A stretch of DNA of 18,675 bases from Haloferacaceae archaeon (GCA_018609965.1 JAHENP010000316.1:1-18675), one strand, 5' to 3'; shown: positions 1-8,423, counted from the first letter of the stretch. Notes: generated from the letters alone by a model not told the origin. Made by a program: numbers and translations.

Positions 1-110
1 CCTCTACCTCCCCCGCGACACCCTTCCGACCCCCTCGAACCCCCGGCATGAGACTCCCGAAACCCCTCTTTCCGACCCGCTCAGCCACCTCAAACCCTCT
101 ATCTGCCTCG
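1..110. repeat. C/T-rich tract at the left end of the window
   Basis: The plus strand is rich in runs of C interrupted by words such as CCTCTACCTC, CCTTCCGACCCC and CCCTCGAACCCC. No gene is visible. The same words occur at the right end of the window (from about 18471). The minus strand is correspondingly G-rich and could form G-quadruplexes. If the molecule is circular, the two ends form one tract of about 315 bp. Confidence 0.6.
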
Positions 111-177
111 AACGGCCGACGACGGAGCCGTCACCACAGCTCCACCAGCCGCTCCAGCCGCTCGTCGTCGGTCACGT

Positions 178-249
178 CGTCGACGGAGCCGCCGGCCGCC
201 ACCGGTGTCGCCGTCGATCACCGCCGTCGGTCGCTCGTCGACGGAGCCG
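178..249. repeat. 72-bp exact direct repeat, copy 1
   Basis: This stretch is identical over 72 bp to 568-639. The two copies are 390 bp apart within mosaic block A. It contains several mosaic words in the same order, so whole strings of words are copied together and not only single words. Confidence 0.85.
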
Positions 250-567
250 TCGCTCGTCGGTCGCTCGCCGTCGGTCGTCGACGGAGCCGCCTCGAACGCC
301 CGCCGGCGTACGTCGCCGCCCGCTCGTCGACGAACTCCCCAGCCGTCGACGCACACCTCGCCCGCTCGTCGACGACGATCTCCGCCACGGTGCCGGTGTC
401 GGTGCCGCCACGGAGCCGCCTCGAACGCCCGCCACGTCCGTCGCCGTCGATCACCGTCGTCGGTCGCCGCGTCGGTGTCTCCGGTCGCCGTCGACGGAGC
501 CGCCGGTCGCCGCCGTCGCTGTCGGAGTGGTCGCGAGCGGGAGCCGTCGACGTACGTCGTCGGTCGC

Positions 568-639
568 CGTCGACGGAGCCGCCGGCCGCCACCGGTGTCG
601 CCGTCGATCACCGCCGTCGGTCGCTCGTCGACGGAGCCG
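568..639. repeat. 72-bp exact direct repeat, copy 2
   Basis: This is the second copy of the 178-249 repeat. The flanking bases differ on both sides, which sets the limits of the duplication. Confidence 0.85.
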
Positions 640-1005
640 GAGTGTCGGCGCCCCAGCCGTCGCCCACCTCGCCGCCCCAGCCGCCGTCGATCACGACGGA
701 GCCGCCGGTCGCACGCTCGTCGATCACGCCGGTGTCGTCGGTCGCGAGTTCGTCGACGAACTCCTCGCCCCGGAGCCGGAGCCGCGCCCCACGCGCCCCG
801 CCGCGTCGACGCCGTCACAGCTCTGCCAGCTCCCTCGCCGTCGGTGTCGTCGGTCGTCGAACGGAACCGGAGTCGTCGCCGGCGTCGGAGTGGTCGCGAG
901 CGGGAGAACACCCCTCGCCGTACGGAGTCGAGGCGCGCCCCGCCAGGAGTTGACGCCAGACGCGCGGCTGTCCGCCGAGGCGTTCTCAACCCCGTGCCGG
1001 TGGCG

Positions 1006-4000
1006 TTACGACGGCGGCGGGTCGCCCTCGGCGACCGCAGTCGAATCGTCTGGCGACGGGATCGTCGCGCCTCGCGCCGCGGTCACCCCGTTGGCGGGCC
1101 GCGTTCCGTCGGCCACCCGGTGAGACCACGTATAGGTATACTGTGAGTGGTCTTCCGGGGGTTCGTCGTCGGTGTCGGTGTCGGGGAGGGTGACCTCTCC
1201 GGCACCAGAGTTGCTGGCGTCGCCGTACACGGTGGCCCGGCCGGGCGACTCGTCGACGGTCTCGATGTACCCTCGGTCACGGAGATCACGGAGAATACCC
1301 CGCAGTCGACTGTCCGAGGTGGCGAGGTCGTCGGCGTCGTCGCGGGCTTCGAGACGACGCTGGAGGTCGGAGCGTGTCCACCGGCCGGTGAGGTCGGCGG
1401 CTGTCTCGGCGACCGTCTGGGCCGTCTCGGAGTAGGTGCGGACGACCTCGCCGCGGTCGACGACGGGAACGTCGTCGCGGAGACAACCGGTGTGAGCGTA
1501 CACCGTCACGTCCGACCCAGCCGACCGGCCGAACCGGAGCAACGCCTGGAGCACTTGGTCGTCGCGCATGAGTCCGAGCGCGTCGTCTGCGACGCCGGAG
1601 CCATACGACAACCCGGTGCCGTGGCCCGTCCGATGCACCTCCTCGCCGGCGAGGGCCGCCCACCGTTCGACGACAGCGTCACCCCAGTGTTGACAGCCGA
1701 GCAGCGCGGCCACGTCGTGACCGACGAGTCGCTCGGAGCCGGTGAGGTCGCCGTAGTGCGCCCACTCCTCGGCGACGGCGTCGTCGCGCCCCTGGAGTCG
1801 GGTCTCCACGCTCTTGGTGGTGATCACGCCGGGGTCGGTACCGTGTCGCTCGGAGATCTCCCGGAGCAACTCCGTCGGGCCGTCAAGGTCGATGCTGGAG
1901 GGGTCACCCTCGTAGTACAACGCGTCGTCGGTCGTTTGGATCACTGACATGCCGAACACGTCCCGCACGAACTCTCGTCGTTCGGCCATGTCGTCGTGAA
2001 CGTCCCGCACGTCAACCTCGGTGCCGAGCGCCAGACTCCAGAGTCGGCGCCGAGCGGTTGCGTCAAGCCCCACGACGGGGCAGTCACCGCCGTCGGCACC
2101 GTCGAACGCGGGCGGGTGTGAGACAGTCGCGCCGTGACCGTCGCGGTCGGCGAGGACAGTGTCGCGGTTGCCGACAGCGACTCGTTGGACGCGGGTCGGG
2201 CCGTCACCGTCGCCGCCCCAGCCGAACGCGTCACACTCAACGACGGTCGACGCGTCGGCGTCGCGAGGGGCGGCCGCGGCCGCCAGCAGAGTGTGCGCGA
2301 GGGGGTGAGAGTCGCCGTCGTCGGACCACAACGCTACCTGCTCGACTCCGTCACGGCCGCCACGCACGGCGCGAGACGCGGTGTCGAGTGTCGCGACTGC
2401 GGTGTCGGCGTCACCGGTGGCGAGCGACCGCACGGCGTCGTCGACGACGTTGGCGAGGTCGCCGGCGAGGTGGTCGCGAGCGGCGGCGAGACGACTGTCG
2501 ACCAGCTCCGCGACGGAGTCGACACCGGCGTCGCGGAGCCGGTGTCGGAGGGTGGCGAGACTCTGTGCCATGTCGTCGATCTCGTCGTCGGCGCGACGGT
2601 CGCGGTCGTCGTCGTCAAGCCGAGCGACCGCTCGGTAGACGGTCTCCAGCCGACGGGGAGACGGCAACCCGAGGTCGGCGACGTGTTCGAGCGTGTCGAC
2701 GGCGTCGGTACGGGCCGGCCGTGCAGACGAGTTGAGGGTGTCGCGTGCGACGGCGGCCGGACGGGCGAGACACTCCCGGAGCATGGCGAGAGTGTCGGCG
2801 AGTTCGGCGAGCGAGTCGGGTGGTTCGCCGTCGATCCACCCGCGCACAGCGTCGTCGGACCACAGCCCACGCTCGGTGAGGTCGGCGAAGTCCACGACAC
2901 CCGAGTCGAGCAACCCGCCGGCCCACACCGCCGCGTCCCGCCACTCGTCACCGAACGACTCGTGGAACGCGTCGCCGACGAACTCGTCGAGCGCGACGGT
3001 ACGGGGTTCGCGAACGACCTCGCCGTCGGAGTCGCGGGCGATGTACGACCGCGCCGTCGGCACATGGGCGAGAGTGTAGTGTCCAATCAACACGTCAAAC
3101 GGGTGGTCGGGGTCGGCGGCGTGTTCCCACGCGCGGCTGTAGGCACACAACGTGTCACGGTGGGCGTCGTGGTCGTGATCATCGGCGGGGTCGACACACT
3201 CGTCGCAGGCGCACGGGAGCGGGTCGCCGAACAGGGTCGTCCCGTCAGAGTGGAGCCGCTCGGGACGGTGACCGCGTTCGCGAGCGACGTGAACCGCCAG
3301 CCACCACTCGGGGCCGTGAACACCGTCGGCGGTCTCGCACGACTCGCGAGGGAGATCGGCACTGTCGTCGTCGCCGAGGTCGCCGGGGTGGGGCACCGTC
3401 GCGCCGTCGTCAAGCCGGTCTTCGGTTTCGTCGACGAGCGCCGCCCGGTCGCGGAGTAACTGTTGTCCTTCCTCGCGAACGGCGCGGGCGCCGGCGTCGA
3501 CGACGTGGTCCGGCGGGGCAACCTCGCCGAAGGTGGGGAGCGCGTACGCCGAGACACCGGCGTCACGACACCGGTCGAGCATACCTTTCATCAGTTCGGC
3601 GCGTGGCGCGCCGTAGAACACAGGGTGGTCGCTCGCCTGGTGAGCTACCTGGTGGGTCTTCCCGAGCGCGGGGAGCACACGGAGAACATCCGCGCCAGGC
3701 GTCGTGGCGGCGTCGTCGTAGAGGTCGGCGACGGCGTCGCGCGCGCCCTGGAGGCGGTCGGCGGCGTCAACCTCGGCGGCGTCGGGGAGATCGTCGGCGT
3801 CGGGGAGCACAACCGTGTGACGCGGCGCGCGGCCGTCCCACGCCGGGAGTGGCGCGCCGTAGACGGTACGCGCCAGCCAGTAGGCGGTGTTCCACGCGGT
3901 ACCGGTGAGACCGTCGTCGCTCGCCAGCGTGGCCCACGAGACGAGACCGGAGTCAAGCGCGACGACCTCCAACGGTCGCAGGGTTCGATCCAACGCAGGG

Positions 4001-6588
4001 TCGCAGTCGTACACGCGTCCGCTGTCGTCGAACAGCAGAACCGACTCCCCCGAGTCCGACTGCCGCCAGACGGGGTCGATACGGGCGCGAACGTCACCGT
4101 CGTCGGTGGCTGGCTCCAGCTCCGAGTTGAGGGCGTCGCGGTCAAAGTGATCGAACCGGAGCCGACGGAGCGCGCCGTTCACTACCGACCACCGTTCGGT
4201 GACAGTCTCACGGTCGACATACTCCGGGAGGGGAGCGTCCCACTCGGAGCGCGCCCACTCGTAGGCACGGGTGTAGTCGTCGGCGTCAAGACCGACGCCG
4301 GCGTGTGGCACAAGCCCGGTCGCGACGGCGGCGGCCCGGACAACGTCACACCGCACGCCAGAGTGAGCACACACCCATGCGTCGCCGTCACGCGACTGCT
4401 GAACTCCGTCGTGATCACTCGGTGCGTCGCCGAGGTCGTCGGGAGCAACAGCGTCGGCGGCGGCCCACGCGGTTTCGTGATCAAACGCCACGTCGACCTC
4501 GGTGGGGTCGTCGTGATCACCGCCGGGAGTGGGTCGCTCGTCGTCGGCCGCCCACTGTTCGCGGCCGGGAACGAGACCGACCTCACGACACGCTTCCAAC
4601 GCGGCGTTGTACGTCGCTCCCTCGGGGAACCCGAGGTAGGTGTCGCCGTCGTGGTCGCTCGGGTCGTCGACGACGCCGCCCGTCTCGGCGTCGCGAGAGA
4701 CGAACGCGTCGCGGTCGCACACGTCCAACGTGACGGCCGCCTCGCGGAGCGACCACAACGGCATGCGGCCGTACGGCTCACCGGTGTCGGGGTCGGTCGT
4801 CTCCGCGTCTGGGGTGTAGGCGGGGACGGCAAACCCGTGATCACGGAGCCACTCGCGTCCGACACCCCGCAGTTCGGGGTCGGGGTCGTCAGTGTGCGAG
4901 ATCTCGCCGGCGGCAACGAGCGCCATTTTCACCGGCCCACCGCCAGTCCCGTCTCCAGTGTCGACCCACCAGCCGCCACGGCCGGTGTGAACGTAGTTCG
5001 CGTTGCCGGAGTCGGCGTTGCGCCCCCACACCGGGACGAACGCGCGTTTGCCGTCTCCCGAGCGGTCGGTCAACCCCGAGGCGGCTTCTGTCCACTGAGC
5101 GACGACCGTCGCCTCGGCGACCCGTTCGGCGTCGAGCGCGTCGACAGCGTCGAACACCTCGCGACGGTTCGGCGTAACGGGGGCGTCCGCCAGTTCGTCG
5201 CTAGCGCCGCCGGCACGGTCGGCGCGGCGTGCGGCCCGCCGGTCGGCGTCGGCGTCTGCGGCGTCGGTGGCGTGTGCGCGCCGTCCCTCGACGTGTGTCT
5301 CTCCGCGGAGCCACGTCTGGAGGGTAGTGGCCCACGAGTCACACTCTGCGGACAGCGACGGCCACAGCGTCGCTACGAGGTCGCTCACGGAGTCGGTGTG
5401 TCGGGTGTCGGTGAGACCGCGCGCCCATGCCGCCGACGCGTCGATCACGTCGTCGTCGACCGCCGACGGGAGCGTCGGAGCGTAGTCGACCGACCCACGC
5501 ACGGCGCCCGTCTCGGGGTCGCGGTCGCGGAGCGGGACACACACGAGGTCGTGATCACCGTGCAACGCGAGTGGAGCCTTCGACTTTCGGTTGACGTTCT
5601 GCACAAAGTCAGGGTCGGCGACGCGGTCGGCTCCGTCGACGCGGTCGCAGACACGGCTCCACATATTCCGACTCCACTCGGTCAACCGGTCGCGCAGTTC
5701 CGACATGACGCGGTCGCGAGCGCGGTCGTCTTCGAACAGCCGAGCAACGGGCAACGCGGCTTCTGGCGGCCCGTAGACGTACATCCCTCCGCCGGAGTCG
5801 AGCGCGTACACCGCGTCCGTCTCGACACCGTACAACTCCGCGACCTCGTCGATCATGGCACGCGCGGCCCGTTCGACGGTGGCACGCGTCCGGTCGGGGA
5901 GGTTCCCACGCTGGGGTTTCAGTTCGTCTCGGAGATCGAAGTCAACCCAGAAGCCGAACCCGCGGAGGTCGGCATACTCTGGAGTCGGGGAGCCGGTGCG
6001 GTACTCGCGACCGTCGTCAGTCTCGCGCGACAGAGTCGTGTCGGTGACGGCCGCGGGGTCGTCCCACGAGGTGATCTGGTACACCGTCCGTTCGTCGCCG
6101 TCGGTGCCGAGGTCACGTTGGATCTGCCCCCAGTCACGGGAGAGAGTGAGCGGTCGCGTGCGCGTCTGCCAGCCGGCGTCGATCACGTCCGGGTCGGTCA
6201 CCGGTCGGTTGCTGTACCAGCCGCTTTTGGCGGCGTGACCGAGACACGGATACTCGTCGCCCAGCTCCGCGAGCGCGTCGAACGCCTCGCCGGCCCGGCG
6301 GTAGTGGTCACGGACAGCGTCGCGGTCTCCGCGCCAGTCGGGGTCGTCGATGTAGCCGCCGTCGTCGCGGTCGAACGGGTCGCCCTTGGCGGTGTCCCCC
6401 GGCGCGTCGTCAGTCACGCCCGTTGCCCGCCCGTCGGCGAGGTGTCCGAGCGCGTCGGCGACGGCCGCCGGGGAGGCGTCGATTTCCGGTGAGCCAGCGA
6501 CGCGAGCAACGGCCGCCTCCGCGGGGTCAACATCCCGTACACGACACCATTCTCGCACGGTGTCGACAACCGAATCCGGGTCAGTCAT
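1006..6588 (-). CDS. Giant primase-helicase fusion, probable replication protein
   Basis: This 1860-residue protein probably primes and unwinds DNA for replication of the element. The N-terminal part looks like an archaeo-eukaryotic primase: a metal-binding DxD pair (D216, D218, in GFWVDFDL), a DSGGGMYVY motif (264-272), and a Lys/His motif (RKSKAPLALHGDHDLV, 334-349). Two similar W-x(n)-DSG segments follow near 521-560 and 841-885. The second half resembles an XPD/DinG-like superfamily 2 helicase: a Walker A motif (LPALGKT, 972-978), a cysteine cluster (C1126, C1128, C1131, C1148) where such helicases carry an Fe-S cluster, DVLIGHYTL (1165-1173), a DEF box (1201-1203), LDAT (1508-1511) and motif VI QALLRFGR (1681-1688). 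A winged-helix-like segment spans about 1731-1788 and the tail is acidic. The ATG overlaps the stop of the upstream ORF as ATGA and is preceded by GGTGAG. The fold assignments rest on motifs only. Confidence 0.85.
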   Translation of the reverse strand: MTDPDSVVDTVREWCRVRDVDPAEAAVARVAGSPEIDASPAAVADALGHLADGRATGVTDDAPGDTAKGDPFDRDDGGYIDDPDWRGDRDAVRDHYRRAGEAFDALAELGDEYPCLGHAAKSGWYSNRPVTDPDVIDAGWQTRTRPLTLSRDWGQIQRDLGTDGDERTVYQITSWDDPAAVTDTTLSRETDDGREYRTGSPTPEYADLRGFGFWVDFDLRDELKPQRGNLPDRTRATVERAARAMIDEVAELYGVETDAVYALDSGGGMYVYGPPEAALPVARLFEDDRARDRVMSELRDRLTEWSRNMWSRVCDRVDGADRVADPDFVQNVNRKSKAPLALHGDHDLVCVPLRDRDPETGAVRGSVDYAPTLPSAVDDDVIDASAAWARGLTDTRHTDSVSDLVATLWPSLSAECDSWATTLQTWLRGETHVEGRRAHATDAADADADRRAARRADRAGGASDELADAPVTPNRREVFDAVDALDAERVAEATVVAQWTEAASGLTDRSGDGKRAFVPVWGRNADSGNANYVHTGRGGWWVDTGDGTGGGPVKMALVAAGEISHTDDPDPELRGVGREWLRDHGFAVPAYTPDAETTDPDTGEPYGRMPLWSLREAAVTLDVCDRDAFVSRDAETGGVVDDPSDHDGDTYLGFPEGATYNAALEACREVGLVPGREQWAADDERPTPGGDHDDPTEVDVAFDHETAWAAADAVAPDDLGDAPSDHDGVQQSRDGDAWVCAHSGVRCDVVRAAAVATGLVPHAGVGLDADDYTRAYEWARSEWDAPLPEYVDRETVTERWSVVNGALRRLRFDHFDRDALNSELEPATDDGDVRARIDPVWRQSDSGESVLLFDDSGRVYDCDPALDRTLRPLEVVALDSGLVSWATLASDDGLTGTAWNTAYWLARTVYGAPLPAWDGRAPRHTVVLPDADDLPDAAEVDAADRLQGARDAVADLYDDAATTPGADVLRVLPALGKTHQVAHQASDHPVFYGAPRAELMKGMLDRCRDAGVSAYALPTFGEVAPPDHVVDAGARAVREEGQQLLRDRAALVDETEDRLDDGATVPHPGDLGDDDSADLPRESCETADGVHGPEWWLAVHVARERGHRPERLHSDGTTLFGDPLPCACDECVDPADDHDHDAHRDTLCAYSRAWEHAADPDHPFDVLIGHYTLAHVPTARSYIARDSDGEVVREPRTVALDEFVGDAFHESFGDEWRDAAVWAGGLLDSGVVDFADLTERGLWSDDAVRGWIDGEPPDSLAELADTLAMLRECLARPAAVARDTLNSSARPARTDAVDTLEHVADLGLPSPRRLETVYRAVARLDDDDRDRRADDEIDDMAQSLATLRHRLRDAGVDSVAELVDSRLAAARDHLAGDLANVVDDAVRSLATGDADTAVATLDTASRAVRGGRDGVEQVALWSDDGDSHPLAHTLLAAAAAPRDADASTVVECDAFGWGGDGDGPTRVQRVAVGNRDTVLADRDGHGATVSHPPAFDGADGGDCPVVGLDATARRRLWSLALGTEVDVRDVHDDMAERREFVRDVFGMSVIQTTDDALYYEGDPSSIDLDGPTELLREISERHGTDPGVITTKSVETRLQGRDDAVAEEWAHYGDLTGSERLVGHDVAALLGCQHWGDAVVERWAALAGEEVHRTGHGTGLSYGSGVADDALGLMRDDQVLQALLRFGRSAGSDVTVYAHTGCLRDDVPVVDRGEVVRTYSETAQTVAETAADLTGRWTRSDLQRRLEARDDADDLATSDSRLRGILRDLRDRGYIETVDESPGRATVYGDASNSGAGEVTLPDTDTDDEPPEDHSQYTYTWSHRVADGTRPANGVTAARGATIPSPDDSTAVAEGDPPPS

Positions 6589-6848
6589 GCCGTCTCACCG
6601 TCTGTACGTGTTCTCGTCGCAGTGACTACAGGATCTCTCACAGTCTCGATGGTCTCGTCAGTCGGGGTTGGTTTCGCCTGCGGTTCGATCAACCGGTCCG
6701 CGTGTGCGTCACGCTTTTGCGGCCGGCCAAGAGAGGAACAGACGCGAAGACAGGGTGTAGGACCGGTATCGGCCGTTGCAGGGTTCCAATCTGTTCGGGC
6801 CGATTCGCCGGTGTTGTCTGCTCCTCCCTTCTGTGGGAGGGGTTTCAC
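6585..6848 (-). CDS. Small hypothetical ORF overlapping the primase start
   Basis: This is an 87-residue ORF with a GTG start. Its stop overlaps the primase-helicase start (ATGA), as expected for translational coupling. The protein is hydrophilic, has two Cys, is not notably acidic, and contains no motif I recognise. A TATA-like stretch (complement of about 6881-6890) lies upstream. The primase start has a Shine-Dalgarno-like GGTGAG just before it, so this region is probably transcribed as leader in any case. The ORF may be a real leader gene or just an open frame in an untranslated leader. A CCTCCC/GGGAGG hairpin falls within its first codons. Confidence 0.35.
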   Translation of the reverse strand: MKPLPQKGGADNTGESARTDWNPATADTGPTPCLRVCSSLGRPQKRDAHADRLIEPQAKPTPTDETIETVRDPVVTATRTRTDGETA

Positions 6849-6971
6849 GCGTATCTTGTCTACTCCCGAGTGTATGCTCTATCATCATAAGGGTGACGAG
6901 CGGGGGGAACACCGGTCGCGAGGGTGGTGAAAGTGCAGAACAGACGTGTCAGGGACTCTCTGTGAGGGTTA

Positions 6972-6995
6972 GGTGGGGGGTGAAGCGTCCCCACC
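6972..6995 (-). terminator. Hairpin downstream of the 9182-to-7078 gene cluster
   Basis: Arms GGTGGGG (6972-6978) and CCCCACC (6989-6995) pair across a 10-nt loop. It lies about 80 bp past the stop of the last gene. There is no T-run, so it may be an RNA-stabilising hairpin and not a terminator. Confidence 0.3.
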
Positions 6996-7012
6996 CGCGA
7001 GACAGGGTGATG

Positions 7013-7049
7013 CTGGTCGACCTCGTGCCTCGCCTCGCGCGTCGACCAG
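7013..7049 (-). terminator. 9-bp inverted repeat downstream of the 259-residue gene
   Basis: Arms CTGGTCGAC (7013-7021) and GTCGACCAG (7041-7049) are perfect complements with a 19-nt loop, 29 bp after the stop of the last gene of the minus-strand cluster. The position suits transcript ending or processing, but a protein-binding site is equally possible. Confidence 0.35.
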
Positions 7050-7077
7050 ACGCGAGGGTCATCGGCGACGCGAGTCG

Positions 7078-7857
7078 TCAGTCGGCTGTCGTCGCGGAAC
7101 CGCCGCGGTCGGGATCGACACCGGCGTCACGCCGGTCGGCGAGCGCACGGCGCGCCAGCGTCAACACCCACGGGAGCGCATCGTCGATCTCCAGGCTGGC
7201 GAGACCCTCGTGTTCGACCGTCTCGACAAGCTCCCTCACCCGGTCGCGGTCGGCGAGACCGACGGCGTCTGCCCACTCTTCGGCGTCTGCCCACTGCGCG
7301 GCCCGTGCGAACCCCCACGCCGCGAGCGCCGCCACGGGCATGCCGTACGACGACCGCCATCCACCCGCCGCCTCGCCAGCCGCCTCGAACACCTCGCCGA
7401 CGGCGTCGGGAGCGGCGTCAACCGCGCGTCGGACCGCCGGCTCCGGGACGGCGTCGACGGAGATCTCCCCGTCGGCGTCGGGAGCGTCGCCGTCACAGAC
7501 GACCCACACGTGTCGTTCCATCTGCGGGACGTGTCTCCGGGCCGCTCGCGGCTGTCCATCGACCCATCCGGTGACGACCGTTCGCCAGCCGTCGTCGTCG
7601 TCGCGCGCCACGAGGTCGACGCGGTCACCGTCGACGAGCGACGCCAGACGCTGTCGGTGCGGCCACCCGAGTGTCGACACGTTGGCCTTTCCCCCGACGC
7701 CGACGCGTTCCGGGTCGATCACGCCGTCGTGAACCGCGTCAACCACGGCCCGGAGCGTCTCGTTGGACGTGACTGCGACCGTGTCGACGCTGGCGAACAC
7801 CTCGGAGACGCTCGCGAACCCGACCGGAGCCGCCTCGAACCGTCGCGCGTTGGTCAC
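7078..7857 (-). CDS. Hypothetical protein, 259 aa
   Basis: I do not recognise this protein. It is acidic and apparently soluble, with no signal peptide or membrane segment. It has an N-terminal alpha/beta-looking part (about 1-120, including a GWPHRQR stretch followed by alternating hydrophobic strands) and an Ala-rich helical C-terminal part (about 140-245) with several Trp. The GTG start overlaps the stop of the preceding mini-gene (GTGA), so translation is probably coupled. It is the last gene of a four-gene minus-strand cluster headed by the DUF5821-like protein, and two hairpins follow it. The coding call rests on haloarchaeal composition and the tight overlap. Confidence 0.75.
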   Translation of the reverse strand: MTNARRFEAAPVGFASVSEVFASVDTVAVTSNETLRAVVDAVHDGVIDPERVGVGGKANVSTLGWPHRQRLASLVDGDRVDLVARDDDDGWRTVVTGWVDGQPRAARRHVPQMERHVWVVCDGDAPDADGEISVDAVPEPAVRRAVDAAPDAVGEVFEAAGEAAGGWRSSYGMPVAALAAWGFARAAQWADAEEWADAVGLADRDRVRELVETVEHEGLASLEIDDALPWVLTLARRALADRRDAGVDPDRGGSATTAD

Positions 7858-7946
7858 CGCCGCTCACCCCCCACGACCGCCGCCGCGGTCGTCGGAACCG
7901 TCACGAGCGTCTCCACCACCTCGCGGAGAGACCCCGAGACTGTCAT
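7854..7946 (-). CDS. 30-residue mini-protein resembling the DUF5821-like N-terminus
   Basis: This very short gene fits exactly between its neighbours: ATGA overlap with the upstream stop and GTGA overlap with the downstream start. Its product begins MTVSGSLREVVETLVTVPTT. That resembles the N-terminus of the DUF5821-like protein of the same cluster, where TVSG, LREV and VTVPS occur in the same order with extra residues between them. It could be an internally deleted remnant kept as a coupling peptide, or a small partner that imitates that domain. No function is known to me. Confidence 0.55.
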   Translation of the reverse strand: MTVSGSLREVVETLVTVPTTAAAVVGGERR

Positions 7947-8395
7947 GCCGCCTCACCTCCCGCCTGTGCCCGGCGCTCGACCTCGGCGGCCGCCTCGCGA
8001 AGCCCGGTTGCGACCGCCGTCTCGAACGGGTTGAGCCGCACCACGCGCCGACCGCGTCGAAGCTGGCGCGGCACGGTCAACTCTCGGTGTCCGTCCCGCT
8101 CGCGGACGACGACCTCAGCACCGGCTTCAGCCGTCTCCGTGACGATCTCCCCGTCGTCGGCGTCTCCGACTGCCGCGTCCGCCAGCCGCCGCGCCGCCTG
8201 TTCGCCGACGAACACCGCCCGTCGGGAGTCTGTCCTTCTCCAGAACGAGAGTTTGACCGACCCCCCTTGGGTGACGATCACGAACTCCACCGGCCCGCCG
8301 AACTCCAGTGCTTCCCCTTCGGTCCCGTGGTTTAGTTTGCGTCTCACACCACGACAGACGGGAGGTAGAACGTTCAAACCACATTTTCTCGCCAC
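7943..8395 (-). CDS. Hypothetical protein, up to 150 aa
   Basis: This protein has no recognised family. The longest frame uses a GTG at 8395, 28 bp after the upstream stop. The conserved-looking part begins near residue 27 (EGEALEFGG), so an internal start such as a GTG at about residue 17 is possible. The middle contains a basic/hydrophobic strand (SVKLSFWRR), then GEQAARRLADAA, and the C-terminus is helical. That order (strand, then an AARxLAD helix, then charged strands and a helical end) resembles the C-terminal half of the 207-residue protein at 15343-15966, suggesting distant paralogy. The stop overlaps the mini-gene start as ATGA. Confidence 0.65.
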   Translation of the reverse strand: MARKCGLNVLPPVCRGVRRKLNHGTEGEALEFGGPVEFVIVTQGGSVKLSFWRRTDSRRAVFVGEQAARRLADAAVGDADDGEIVTETAEAGAEVVVRERDGHRELTVPRQLRRGRRVVRLNPFETAVATGLREAAAEVERRAQAGGEAA

Positions 8396-8423
8396 AAAGG
8401 GGGGTGTCGCTGGCGAGAAAGGA

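Larger units (their letters stand above)
118..960. repeat. Modular GC-rich mosaic block A (gene-free)
   Basis: This stretch has no convincing gene. It is built from recurring 8-25 bp words, including GTCGACGGAGCCG, CCGTCGATCAC, GTCGGTCGCTCG, GACGACGATCTCCGCCACGG, GTCGGAGTGGTCGCGAGCGG and GACGAACTCCTCGCC. The core GGAGCCG occurs about a dozen times on the plus strand and I saw no CGGCTCC in this block. Open frames exist in several phases on both strands, but they are Arg/Ser/Pro-rich products of repeated words and have no consistent start, domain or frame. The block lies downstream of the primase-helicase stop codon. The words resemble common haloarchaeal codon runs read on the minus strand (VIDG, DGSVDER, AEIVVD), so decayed and shuffled coding DNA is one possible origin. 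Confidence 0.7.
6849..7077. other. Lower-GC spacer between the primase and regulator gene clusters
   Basis: No solid gene is seen here. This spacer and the adjoining 6589-6848 stretch are less GC-rich than most of the window. The spacer contains two hairpins just downstream of the 259-residue gene, and the probable promoter for the primase transcript (minus strand, near 6881-6890). A replication origin could lie here next to the replication gene, but I see no clear iterons. Confidence 0.4.

Noticed and set aside
48..953. Open frames of 200-300 codons on both strands in mosaic block A, and similar ones in blocks B, C and D
   Set aside because: They translate to Arg/Ser/Pro-rich or Asp/Gly-rich strings of repeated words, several frames are open at once, and no start, domain or ribosome-binding site sets one apart.
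118..960. Mosaic blocks as degenerate CRISPR arrays
   Set aside because: Word spacing and order are irregular, there is no constant repeat-spacer period, and the words do not resemble the CRISPR repeat.
3463..6492. Long plus-strand open frame (1009 codons) and other plus-strand frames over 1147-3459
   Set aside because: They are antisense to the primase-helicase, which has clear motifs across its whole length. High GC with few stop codons makes such shadows common.
6949..7062. 37-codon minus-strand ORF after the 259-residue gene
   Set aside because: It covers both hairpins, is basic and Thr/Ser/Arg-rich, and neither overlaps nor couples to the gene before it.
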